Positions 45,319 through 52,497 of a DNA stretch of 64,000 bases are shown piece after piece (position 1 is the first letter of the stretch; every line of letters starts with the position of its first letter). The stretch is from Croceibacterium segetis (lineage in GTDB: Bacteria > Pseudomonadota > Alphaproteobacteria > Sphingomonadales > Sphingomonadaceae), in the NCBI RefSeq assembly GCF_011320115.1, contig NZ_JAANOZ010000002.1:248001-312000 (forward strand), in the 5' to 3' direction. A program made the translations under genes and the position numbers. The notes under the pieces were generated by a model that saw only the letters and a program-made list of their open reading frames with translations, made no database searches and was not told the DNA's origin.

Positions 45319-46350
45319 TCAACGCGGCCGCCGCGCCGCCATTTCCTTCACCCACTCCTCGGCCGTCGGCATTAGAGGGTGGTCGATGCGGTGGAAGATC
45401 TTCCACTCGCCGTTCTCGCGCACGAACTCGTCCTCATACCAGCCGGCGAGCGTCGGCGTCGGGTGGCCCTGCTTGTCGCGGGTCATCATCAGGTGGCGCG
45501 AGCGGGCGTGCGCGTGATCCCCGTCAACGTCGACCTCGACGTTCGAGACCAGGTGATAATCGGCGCCGTTGACGTATCCGGGCGGCGTGGCGCCGAACAG
45601 GCCCACCAGCATCGCCTTGATCTCGCCCGGGCCGCGGCGGACGGTCTGGCCGGTCTGCCAGGTGCCGTCATGCGCGAACAGTGCGGCGTAGCCGTCGAAG
45701 TCGCGCGCATCGAGCTTCTCGGCGTAGTCGACGATCACCCGCTCGATGGCGATGTGATCCTCGGCGCGCTGCAGGCGCTGGTCGGTCGACAGCGCGGGCG
45801 AAGCCGCCGCTGGGCCGCCGCCGGCCGCCGGCGGCTCGTTCGGATCGCGGAACGGGATCGCGCCCCAGGTCGCCCGCTTCGCAATCTTCCACTGCCCGTT
45901 CTCGCGCACGAAATCGTCGACGTAGCGCCCGGCGAGCAATGGCGTCGGCTTGTTGTCGGCCGACTTGGTCCAGAACAGGTATTTCGAGGTCACGTGCGCG
46001 CGGTCGCCGTCGATCTCGATGATCGGGTTGCTCAGCAGGTGGAAGTTGGCCTTGTTGACGAACCCCGGCTCGGGCGCGCCGAGGTTGTCGACCAGCATCT
46101 TTTCGATCGCCGCCGGGCCGGTAAAGGTGCCGAACCCGCCCTGCCACACACCCTGGCTGGCGAAGAGCCCGGCGTAGGAATGGTAATCCTTGGCATCGAG
46201 GAACGCGCCGTACTCGATGAGCACTTTGCGGATCGCGGATTCGTCCTCCATCCGCTGCACGCGCTGCTCGAGCGAGGGTTTGGCGTCCCTTGCCTGAACG
46301 ACGCCCGGCACGGTCAGCAGAAGCGCCATGGCCAATGCGCGATAGCTCAT
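45319..46350 (-). CDS. Secreted protein with two tandem SnoaL/NTF2-like domains
   Basis: This 343-residue protein has a signal peptide ending 'VVQARDAK'. The two domains align with each other: 'EQRVQRMEDESAIRKVLIEY' with 'DQRLQRAEDHIAIERVIVDY', 'VRENGQWKIAKR' with 'VRENGEWKIFHR', and 'LAGRYVDDF' with 'LAGWYEDEF'. A Pro/Ala-rich linker near residue 180 joins them. SnoaL_4 domains form cone-like pockets with varied ligands or enzymatic roles. No catalytic function can be assigned. Confidence 0.85.
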   Translation of the reverse strand: MSYRALAMALLLTVPGVVQARDAKPSLEQRVQRMEDESAIRKVLIEYGAFLDAKDYHSYAGLFASQGVWQGGFGTFTGPAAIEKMLVDNLGAPEPGFVNKANFHLLSNPIIEIDGDRAHVTSKYLFWTKSADNKPTPLLAGRYVDDFVRENGQWKIAKRATWGAIPFRDPNEPPAAGGGPAAASPALSTDQRLQRAEDHIAIERVIVDYAEKLDARDFDGYAALFAHDGTWQTGQTVRRGPGEIKAMLVGLFGATPPGYVNGADYHLVSNVEVDVDGDHAHARSRHLMMTRDKQGHPTPTLAGWYEDEFVRENGEWKIFHRIDHPLMPTAEEWVKEMAARRPR

Positions 46351-46416
46351 GAGTCCCTCCCCCGAATCAATTCTCCGGCTGCGAGCCTAACACCGACCCG
46401 CCGCTCGCACCCAACT

Positions 46417-46446
46417 TCCGTCACCCGGGCTCGACCCCGGGGGCCG
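46417..46446. repeat. REP-like hairpin
   Basis: The stretch CCGTCACCCGGGCTCGACCC followed by CGGGGGCC has CCGGG-type arms around CTCGA. It resembles the widespread alphaproteobacterial CGTCATCCCGG-type intergenic repeat, as far as I recall it. It sits in the 199-base gap upstream of the tandem NTF2 gene, where I see no other feature. Confidence 0.35.
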
Positions 46447-46549
46447 CTTCCCTTGCGAAGCTCGCGCGGTCCAGACTCGTCCGCGCACGGGCATCTTAAC
46501 TCTTCCGGCCCTACGACGCTGCCATGAAAACAATTCGGGACGAGTCCAA

Positions 46550-46801
46550 ATGACTGAGTCGGCAGCAAATCTCGTGGCGATCATCCTGGGGGTGGGCATC
46601 TTCCTGGTCATCGTCGCCGTCGGATGGCGGGGCGTGCAGAACCGCCGCATCCTGCGCGTGCAGGATGCCGACGGTCACGAGACCATCATCGTAGCCGGGG
46701 AAGACGATGACGTAAGCAGCATCGTCACCACCACGACCGAGGCGCCCGTAGTCGCATCGCCCGCGCCCATCGATGACGCGAAGAGGGTGGCCGACGCGTA
46801 A
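46550..46801 (+). CDS. Small single-span membrane protein (83 aa)
   Basis: One membrane helix ('LVAIILGVGIFLVIVAVGW') lies near the N-terminus. A short basic segment and an acidic, Thr/Val-rich tail follow. GGGACGAG lies 5 bases before the ATG. No family recognised. It sits in a region with three hairpin repeats. Confidence 0.5.
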   Translation: MTESAANLVAIILGVGIFLVIVAVGWRGVQNRRILRVQDADGHETIIVAGEDDDVSSIVTTTTEAPVVASPAPIDDAKRVADA

Positions 46802-46825
46802 GCCCCGAGGCTGCGTGCGCTGAAC

Positions 46826-46849
46826 GTCCGCTTTCGACCCATTGCGGAC
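46826..46849. repeat. 24-base hairpin repeat, copy 1
   Basis: GTCCGC (46826-46831) and GCGGAC (46844-46849) flank TTTCGACCCATT. A second copy at 47108-47131 differs by two bases. The pair brackets the small gene at 46877-47092. Similar CCGCTTTCGACCCATTGCGG elements are, from memory, scattered through sphingomonad genomes. Confidence 0.7.
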
Positions 46850-46876
46850 AATGGCCAACGGGGTCTACATCGTCGC

Positions 46877-47092
46877 ATGCCCGTCTCGATTAGCCCTTTG
46901 TGGTCAATCTTCTTTTCGATGCTCTTAGGGCTCTTGGTTCTTGTCCCAATCGCATTAGAGCGGCCAAATGGCATGTGGAACCTGCCTATTCGGGAGCGTT
47001 TGCGATACCCCTACTTTTGGTTGGTTCTGATTGTTGCGCTCGCCGGTGTTAGCAGCGCAGCGCTATATCTTTTCGGCGCTCTACGCGGTTGA
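46877..47092 (+). CDS. Small two-span membrane protein (71 aa)
   Basis: Two hydrophobic helices ('LWSIFFSMLLGLLVLVPIAL' and 'YFWLVLIVALAGVSSAALYL') are separated by 'ERPNGMWNLPIRERLRYP'. The base composition is less GC-rich than the neighbours. No clear Shine-Dalgarno is visible. It is flanked on both sides by the same hairpin repeat, which hints that the segment moved or was inserted as a unit. No family recognised. Confidence 0.5.
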   Translation: MPVSISPLWSIFFSMLLGLLVLVPIALERPNGMWNLPIRERLRYPYFWLVLIVALAGVSSAALYLFGALRG

Positions 47093-47107
47093 ACCACCGG
47101 GCGAAGG

Positions 47108-47131
47108 GTCCGCTTTCCACCCATTGCAGAC
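47108..47131. repeat. 24-base hairpin repeat, copy 2
   Basis: GTCCGC (47108-47113) and GCAGAC (47126-47131) flank TTTCCACCCATT. There are two mismatches to copy 1 at 46826-46849, same orientation. It lies 7 bases before the 3' end of the S24 repressor gene. Confidence 0.65.
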
Positions 47132-47137
47132 CTTCCC

Positions 47138-47770
47138 CTAAATCCGCCCCCCCTTCCACACCACGCGCCCGACCACGTCGACGTCGCTCATCGGCACTTC
47201 GACCGGCTCATAGGCCGCGTTCTTGCTGATCAGGCGCAGGCGGCCCGGGGGGACTGCCTGGAGCAGCTTGACGTGGAGCGCTTCGCCGAGGCGGATCACG
47301 TGGACGCCTTCACGGAAGGCGCGCGGCGTGCGGTCGACGAGGATCTCGTCGCCGTCGCGCAGCAGCGGGTCCATCGAATCGCCCATCACCCGGATCGCCG
47401 AAAGCTGTGCCGGCTCGAGCCCGTTCTCGCGCAGCCAGCGGCGCGAGAAGCGGAACGCGTCGAAGGGAATCTCCTCGGCCGCCGTGGCGCCGGGCCCCGC
47501 GGAGGCTTCGAGCGAGATGCGCGGCACCTCGACCCAGTCGCCGCGATCCTTCAAGGATTTTTCCTCCGGTGCACCGAGCTCGGCTTCGGCCACGCCGAAG
47601 AATTCGGCCAGCCGGCGGCGGTCGTCCTCCTCCAGCTTCCGCGGGCTGCCCTTGCTGATGTACTGCTGCAAGTAGCTGGAATTACGTCCGATCATCCGCG
47701 AGAGCGCGGACAAGCTGGTGCGGGCCTGCCCGGCCAGTTCGGTCAGCCGTTCGCGCGGGTCCATCGTCAT
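47138..47770 (-). CDS. S24-family (LexA/CI-like) self-cleaving transcriptional repressor
   Basis: This 210-residue protein has an N-terminal HTH ('RTSLSALSRMIGRNSSYLQQ', 'YISKGSPRKL') and a C-terminal S24 peptidase domain. The catalytic dyad is Ser132 ('VMGDSMDPLL') and Lys168 ('EALHVKLLQ'). 'EASAGPGA' offers an Ala91-Gly92 cleavage bond as in LexA and phage CI. It is divergent from two small genes, with a palindromic operator between them (47779-47828). It is probably an autoregulated repressor inactivated by RecA-stimulated cleavage. Host or phage origin is uncertain. Confidence 0.85.
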   Translation of the reverse strand: MTMDPRERLTELAGQARTSLSALSRMIGRNSSYLQQYISKGSPRKLEEDDRRRLAEFFGVAEAELGAPEEKSLKDRGDWVEVPRISLEASAGPGATAAEEIPFDAFRFSRRWLRENGLEPAQLSAIRVMGDSMDPLLRDGDEILVDRTPRAFREGVHVIRLGEALHVKLLQAVPPGRLRLISKNAAYEPVEVPMSDVDVVGRVVWKGGRI

Positions 47771-47778
47771 CTCCTGCG

Positions 47779-47828
47779 TTTCCTACAAAACGTCGTAAAC
47801 GAAAGATTTTTCCTAGACAAGTAGGAAA
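47779..47828. promoter_or_regulatory. Operator region of the S24 repressor
   Basis: TTTCCTA-GACAAG-TAGGAAA (47809-47828) is a perfect 7-base inverted repeat. A third half-site TTTCCTAC lies at 47779-47786, 30 bases away, and GTAGGAAA at 47821-47828 is its exact complement. The set sits between the divergent repressor (start 47770) and the gene at 47882. The spacing of about three helical turns between half-sites suits cooperative binding. Confidence 0.65.
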
Positions 47829-47881
47829 TCGCTTGCGAGGTTTCCAACATCGAGTCGGGAACCAGTCAGGAGGTCGCACCC

Positions 47882-48070
47882 ATGCTCATCCGCAAGATCG
47901 AGGCGTTCATGCGCCAGACCAAAATGCCGCAGACCAAGTTCGGCCGTCTGGCCGCCGCCGACCCGCGTCTGGTCGACGACTTGCGCAAGGGCCGCACGCC
48001 CGGGTCGCGACTGGAACGACAGGTGGAACATTTCATGAACAAATATCGGGAGGACCTCCATGCAAATTGA
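47882..48070 (+). CDS. Small putative DNA-binding protein (62 aa)
   Basis: 'IEAFMRQTKMPQTKFGRLAA' with 'DPRLVDDLRKGRTP' looks like a Cro/XRE-type helix-turn-helix core in a 62-residue protein. It is preceded by CAGGAGGTCGC, a strong ribosome site. It is divergent from the S24 repressor, across the shared operator. The repressor/small-HTH pairing resembles a CI/Cro switch, though no phage structural gene is present. Its end overlaps the next gene. Confidence 0.65.
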   Translation: MLIRKIEAFMRQTKMPQTKFGRLAAADPRLVDDLRKGRTPGSRLERQVEHFMNKYREDLHAN

Positions 48071-48410
48071 CTTGCTGCCACTGCCGCGCGGGCCCCGCCG
48101 CGGCGCCACCGAACGCCTGCGCGAGGAACTCCAGGCGCTCGCCCGCGGTCACGCCGAGTTTCTCTCGCACTCGGAGAAGAGCTGGGCGAGCGTGACCTTC
48201 GCCGGCACGCGCCACCGCCTCGACATCGCCTTCGCCGGCGAGGACGCGGTGGAGGCGGCGGAGAACTTCATCGCCTACCTGCCCGAGCACGAGTTCACGA
48301 TCCCGCGGCAATTGGTGGCCGACGCGGCGGTGACCGCGGTCGATCACCGCATCGGCCCGGCCCCGCGCATGGAAGTGCGGATCGAGCTGCTGCTGCTGGA
48401 CGAGGATTGA
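48060..48410 (+). CDS. Conserved hypothetical protein (116 aa)
   Basis: 'RLREELQALARGHAEFLSHS', 'EKSWASVTFAGTRHRLDIAF' and a C-terminal beta segment 'RMEVRIELLLLDED' are visible. It overlaps the upstream HTH gene by 11 bases and has GGGAGGACCTCC before its ATG, so the two genes are co-translated. No family is recognised. Its context suggests it belongs to the S24-controlled unit. Confidence 0.65.
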   Translation: MQIDLLPLPRGPRRGATERLREELQALARGHAEFLSHSEKSWASVTFAGTRHRLDIAFAGEDAVEAAENFIAYLPEHEFTIPRQLVADAAVTAVDHRIGPAPRMEVRIELLLLDED

Positions 48411-48438
48411 TCGCCCGCGGGTGTTTCGAGTTGGAAAG

Positions 48439-48526
48439 GTGTCACCCTGTCGCCCGGGCGCAAAGCCGCGGAAATGCGTGGTTTCCAGGGCGACACCTGG
48501 GTGACAGAGTCCGTAAAGTGTCACCC
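48439..48526. repeat. 88-base inverted-repeat element, copy 1
   Basis: It opens GTGTCACCCTGTCGCC (48439-48454). Near the other end it carries GGCGACA and GGGTGACAGAGTCCGTAAAG, then closes with a direct GTGTCACCC (48518-48526). The outer arms can fold back on each other. The same arrangement recurs at 54521-54622. It fills the gap between the hypothetical gene and the dehydrogenase gene. Confidence 0.75.
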
Positions 48527-48551
48527 GGTTTTTTCGCCTGCGGGGCGCGCC

Positions 48552-49472
48552 TCAGTAGCCGAGTGCCAGGTCGACCCGGGCTTCGAGCGGCTCGCCCTTG
48601 CGGAACCGCTCGCAATTGCGCGCAAACCGCTCGGCGGCGCGTTGGAGGCTGGCGGGGGTGGGTATGCCCGAGAGGTGCATCGTGATGTGGGCATTGTCGA
48701 GCGACCATAGCGGATGGCCCGGCGGCAGGGGCTCGGGATCGGTCACGTCGAGCACCGCGGCGGCGATGCGCTTCTCGCGCAAGGCGTCGGCCAGCGCGGC
48801 CTGGTCGACGATGTCGGCGCGGGCGAAGTTGACCAGCACCGCCTCGCGTTTCATCGCCGCCAGCTCCGTGGCGCCGATCAGCCCGCGCGTCTCGGACGTG
48901 CCGGGGAGCGCGAGGACGATCCAGTCGAACTCGGCCAGCCGCGCCTTCCAGCCCACGCCGTCCCCGCGGCGCACGGCGGCGGTCTCGACTTCGAAGCCTT
49001 GCAGCATCCGGTCGATCGCCCGCCCGATCGCGCCCTGGCCGAGGATCAGCGCCCTGCTGCCGGCCAGTTCGCGCGTGCCGGGGGCGTGCTCGAGCCATTC
49101 GCCGCGATCCTGCGCGCGGACGACGGCGGGATAGCCTTTGGCCACGGCGAGCATGGTCATCACCGCGAACTCGGCGACCGCGGTGGCGGTCAGGCCCCGG
49201 CCGCAAGTGAGCGCCACCCCGCGCCGCTCGAGGTCGGCCAGCGGCAGCCAGTTGACCCCGGCGTAAGCGGTGTTGAGCCAGCGCAGCTCCGTCGCCCCGG
49301 CGACGGCCGCCAGCACCGGCGGCTTGTCGTGCAGGTCGAACCAGCCGATCTCGGCTTGCGGCGCGAGCGCGACCAGCTCCTCGGGCGAGTTCCACCAGCG
49401 TGGCGCGAGCCAATCCGGCAGCAGCGGCTCGACCAGCGCGCGCATCCGGCCGGGGAGCACGGCGAGAGTCAC
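48552..49472 (-). CDS. D-2-hydroxyacid dehydrogenase family protein
   Basis: This 306-residue NAD(P)-dependent enzyme has Rossmann motif 'ILGQGAIGRAIDRML'. The active-site Arg is in 'VNFARADIVDQAAL', the Glu in 'VTDPEPLPPGHPLW' and the His in 'ITMHLSG'. It reduces 2-keto acids or oxidises D-2-hydroxyacids. The substrate is undetermined, and the set resembles the GhrA-like branch. The start is GTG 49472, overlapping the upstream gene stop (GTGA). Confidence 0.88.
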   Translation of the reverse strand: MTLAVLPGRMRALVEPLLPDWLAPRWWNSPEELVALAPQAEIGWFDLHDKPPVLAAVAGATELRWLNTAYAGVNWLPLADLERRGVALTCGRGLTATAVAEFAVMTMLAVAKGYPAVVRAQDRGEWLEHAPGTRELAGSRALILGQGAIGRAIDRMLQGFEVETAAVRRGDGVGWKARLAEFDWIVLALPGTSETRGLIGATELAAMKREAVLVNFARADIVDQAALADALREKRIAAAVLDVTDPEPLPPGHPLWSLDNAHITMHLSGIPTPASLQRAAERFARNCERFRKGEPLEARVDLALGY

Positions 49473-49960
49473 CGTTGCCGATCGTCCGCGGTCGTGCGCC
49501 GGATCGTAGCCTTGAGCCCCGAGGCGAAATCGGGCGCGAGCATGTCGTCCAGCTTCCACGCGCCACCTTCGAGATTGAACAGCAACCGCGCCGAACGCCA
49601 TTCGCCGGGCGACAGCTGGAACCGCACGTCGACCGCGGCGTGGCCCGGTGCGCCAAATCGCGGAGGGCGGACCGTCAGCTTGAAGGCGTGCTCGTCCCAA
49701 TCCTGGCACTGGCACAGCCAGTCGCCGTCGCTGAGGTCGTCGACCTCGTCGCTCGGCGTGACGCGCCGCCAAGCCGCGATCAACTGGGCCGTCTCGCGCG
49801 ACCAGATCGGCCGCTGCCACACCGCCGGCGTTCGCGCGGTGGCGGGGCTGGAATACGGCTCGAACAAGCCCTCGACGGCCTGCAGCAGCGCGGCCTGTTC
49901 GAGTGGGAACGGGCCGGGCTGCGCGGCAAGCAGCAAAGCGGGAAGGATCGTCAGCACCAC
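49469..49960 (-). CDS. Hypothetical secreted protein, DUF3828-like
   Basis: This 163-residue protein has a short hydrophobic N-terminus ('MVLTILPALLLAAQPGPF', GTG start). The body contains 'QAVEGLFEPYSS', 'DWLCQCQDWD' and 'GAWKLDDMLAP', the pattern of small exported DUF3828-type proteins. Function is unknown. It starts 3 bases after the cysS stop and is coupled to the dehydrogenase gene. Confidence 0.6.
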   Translation of the reverse strand: MVLTILPALLLAAQPGPFPLEQAALLQAVEGLFEPYSSPATARTPAVWQRPIWSRETAQLIAAWRRVTPSDEVDDLSDGDWLCQCQDWDEHAFKLTVRPPRFGAPGHAAVDVRFQLSPGEWRSARLLFNLEGGAWKLDDMLAPDFASGLKATIRRTTADDRQR

Positions 49961-49963
49961 CGT

Positions 49964-51457
49964 TCAGCTCCCCAGCTTCCACTCCCAGCCGAGCGGGTCG
50001 CCGTCCATGACCTCGACGCCCTTCGCGGCGAGCTCGTCGCGGATCGCGTCGGAGGTGGCGAAGTCCTTCTCGGCGCGGGCGGCCTTGCGGCGGGCGAGCG
50101 CGGCTTCGATTTCGGCTTCGGCGATCGCCGCGGCTTTCGGGCGCAAGCGGAGGTCGGAGCGTGTCAGGGTTGTCAGCTTCAGCCCGAGCACCGTGTCCAT
50201 CGCCGCCGCCGCGACGAGCTTTTCGCGCGGGTCGGCCTTCTTCAGGGCGAGCAGTTCCTCGAGCACGGTCAAGGCGACGGGGGTGTTGAGGTCGTCCGAC
50301 ACCGCCGCGTCGAAGCGCGCGAGGTACGGCAGGAACACCGCGTCGAGCTCGTCATGCGCGCGCAGCTGGGTCCAGCCGCCCTCCGGCTCCGCGACGGGCT
50401 CCGCCACCTGCGCCCTCAGCGCCTCGACCGCCATCACCAGCCGCTTGAGCCGGGTCAGCGCCGCGCCCAGCCCGTCCCACGAAAACTCGAGCTCGCTGCG
50501 GTAATGCGCCTGCAGGCACATCATCCGGTAGGCGAGCGGGGGGTAGCCCTTGTCGACCAGGAGCTGCAGGCGAAGGAACTCGCCCGCGCTCTTGCTCATC
50601 TTGCCGCTGCGCTCGACGAGGAAGTTGTTGTGCATCCACACGCGCGCGCCCGAGCAGGCGGCATCGTCGAGCGAGCCGCATTCGGTGAACGCCTGGTTCT
50701 GGGCAATCTCGTTCGGGTGGTGGATCTCGCGGTGGTCGATGCCGCCGGTGTGGATGTCGAACGGGAAGCCGAGCAATTTGCCGCTCATCACCGAGCATTC
50801 GAGGTGCCAGCCCGGCGCGCCGCGGCCCCACGGCGAATCCCATTCCATCTGCCGCTTCTCGCCCGGCGGGGTCTTGCGCCAGATGGCGAAGTCCGCCGGG
50901 TGGCGCTTGCCTTCGACGGCTTCGATGCGGCCTTCGCCCTCGTCGGTAGAAGCACGCGCGAGGCGGCCGTAGTCCGCGACGGTCGAGACGTCGAAGTAGA
51001 GCCCGCTGTCGAGCTCGTAGCAGTGCTTCGGCGCGATCTCTTTCGCGAACGCCAGCATCGGCTCGATGTAGTCGGTCGCCACCGACCACCGCGCCGGCTG
51101 GCGGATGTTGAGCGCGTCGATGTCGGCCCAGTAAGCCTCGGTATAGTGTTTCGCGATGTCCCAGATCGACTGCGCGCGCTCGGCCGCCGCCTTCTCCAGC
51201 TTGTCCTCGCCCGCGTCGGCGTCGTCGGTCAGGTGGCCGACATCGGTGATGTTGATCACGTGGGTCAGCGCGTAGCCCTTCCAGCTCAGCGTCCGCCCGA
51301 GAATGTCGGCGAAGACATAGGCGCGCATGTTGCCGATGTGCGGGTAGTTGTAGACCGTCGGCCCGCACGAATAGACCCGCGCCTCGCCGGGGTGGACCGG
51401 GTGGAAGGTCTCGAGCTCGCGGGTGAGCGAGTTGAACAGGCGGAGGGGTGCGGTCAT
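49964..51457 (-). CDS. cysS: Cysteinyl-tRNA synthetase
   Basis: This 497-residue class I synthetase shows 'YSCGPTVYNYPHIGNMRAYV' (zinc Cys and HIGH equivalent), 'GWHLECSVMS', 'HHPNEIAQNQA' (zinc ligands) and 'ERSGKMSKSAGEFL' (KMSKS). The start 'MTAPLRLFNSLTR' is chosen over an ATG 60 bases upstream. It lies 28 bases after the SIR2-like gene on the same strand. Confidence 0.96.
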   Translation of the reverse strand: MTAPLRLFNSLTRELETFHPVHPGEARVYSCGPTVYNYPHIGNMRAYVFADILGRTLSWKGYALTHVINITDVGHLTDDADAGEDKLEKAAAERAQSIWDIAKHYTEAYWADIDALNIRQPARWSVATDYIEPMLAFAKEIAPKHCYELDSGLYFDVSTVADYGRLARASTDEGEGRIEAVEGKRHPADFAIWRKTPPGEKRQMEWDSPWGRGAPGWHLECSVMSGKLLGFPFDIHTGGIDHREIHHPNEIAQNQAFTECGSLDDAACSGARVWMHNNFLVERSGKMSKSAGEFLRLQLLVDKGYPPLAYRMMCLQAHYRSELEFSWDGLGAALTRLKRLVMAVEALRAQVAEPVAEPEGGWTQLRAHDELDAVFLPYLARFDAAVSDDLNTPVALTVLEELLALKKADPREKLVAAAAMDTVLGLKLTTLTRSDLRLRPKAAAIAEAEIEAALARRKAARAEKDFATSDAIRDELAAKGVEVMDGDPLGWEWKLGS

Positions 51458-51485
51458 TTTTCTGCCTTCTCGTGCAGATCGCAGC

Positions 51486-52496
51486 TCATTGAAATAGGTC
51501 GTCGCGCAGCTCGTCAATTAACGGCCCGCAGAATTTGTCGTGCAGCTCGATGGAAGTACCGGCCGAATTGAGATCAAGATCGAGTAAGTCCTTCGTCCTC
51601 TGCCTCAAGCCAATGCTCGTCCCATACAATTTGACCCCACTGTTTCGAAAATACTCTGGAAGTATCAGCTCGATATTACGAGGATGAAAGCCGAAGCCCA
51701 AAAACACGATCTTATCAGCCTCGCGCATAAGCTCTTGAATGGCGGCTCTGTGCTCGGATTCCGACTCCTCGGTGAAAGTGCGGATGCTCGAAGCGCCCCG
51801 CTGAATATCATACGGGGCTTCGGAGCCGAGAGGAACGACACCATCATTTGGAATGGGCAAGCCTCCGAGGCTTCCGTAGGCATGTTTAATGGGAATGAAC
51901 CGATACTGCTGGACGGCTTGGTCCTGAGGTTGGTTTTGACCAAATCGAATGAACCAATAGAGCGCCCGCTCCAACAGCCTATCATAATTGAACGTAATGA
52001 ACGAAATACCGCGCAAGCAATCGTTTACCTGCCGGCGGGGAGCTCCAGGATTGGCGTAGCGAAGGACGAGTCCTAGCCAAGAGTCTCTGATTGCCGTCAT
52101 GACGGGCGCGATCGCTCCCGAGTTCTCTTCTTTCAAGAAGAACGGCGTCGCTCGCTCGCTAGTCAAGATTTGATGAGATATGGCTAGCTTGCCCACGGTG
52201 AGCATATCCGGGACATCACGCCATTCATCGAGGAATTCGTCAATCGAGTCCTTGAATGTGATTCCGCTCTCGATTTGCCTCATTGCTTGGATGTGCGAAT
52301 CCCGCAGCCCTGGAGTCCTAGACAGAGCATCCGAAATGGGACCATCTGGCCACCGAGAACCATTCTGAAGCTCGGCTGCAAACCCCTGTTGAATTCGGTT
52401 AGCCAGTTCGCTTCCGACCGGCATGAAGCCATTGGAATCGAGCTCCTTGTTTGCGGCAGCGCCAAGCACAAACACAATGCGTGGGTCGGAACTCAC
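51486..52496 (-). CDS. SIR2-like (NAD-binding) orphan protein, horizontally acquired
   Basis: This is a 336-residue soluble protein. The order of motifs fits a SIR2-like Rossmann domain: 'RIVFVLGAAANKEL' (residues 6-19), 'FITFNYDRLLERAL' (167-180), 'IPIKHAYGSLGGLP' (202-214, His205) and 'IVFLGFGFHPRNIEL' (263-277). The first motif lacks the usual GAG[AF]S, having Ala-Ala-Ala-Asn. Such domains act as NAD+ hydrolases in several anti-phage systems (ThsA, DSR, SIR2-HerA, SIR2-Argonaute). A defence role here is inference. GC is near 47% in two sampled 60-base lines against 68% in cobT. GTG 52496 begins 1 base after the cobT stop. Confidence 0.72.
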   Translation of the reverse strand: MSSDPRIVFVLGAAANKELDSNGFMPVGSELANRIQQGFAAELQNGSRWPDGPISDALSRTPGLRDSHIQAMRQIESGITFKDSIDEFLDEWRDVPDMLTVGKLAISHQILTSERATPFFLKEENSGAIAPVMTAIRDSWLGLVLRYANPGAPRRQVNDCLRGISFITFNYDRLLERALYWFIRFGQNQPQDQAVQQYRFIPIKHAYGSLGGLPIPNDGVVPLGSEAPYDIQRGASSIRTFTEESESEHRAAIQELMREADKIVFLGFGFHPRNIELILPEYFRNSGVKLYGTSIGLRQRTKDLLDLDLNSAGTSIELHDKFCGPLIDELRDDLFQ

Positions 52497-52497
52497 C

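Noticed and set aside
44624-48526. A degenerate prophage
   Set aside because: The S24 repressor/HTH pair is phage-like, but there is no integrase, terminase, capsid, tail or lysis gene in or near the patch, and the flanking genes are ordinary chromosomal genes.
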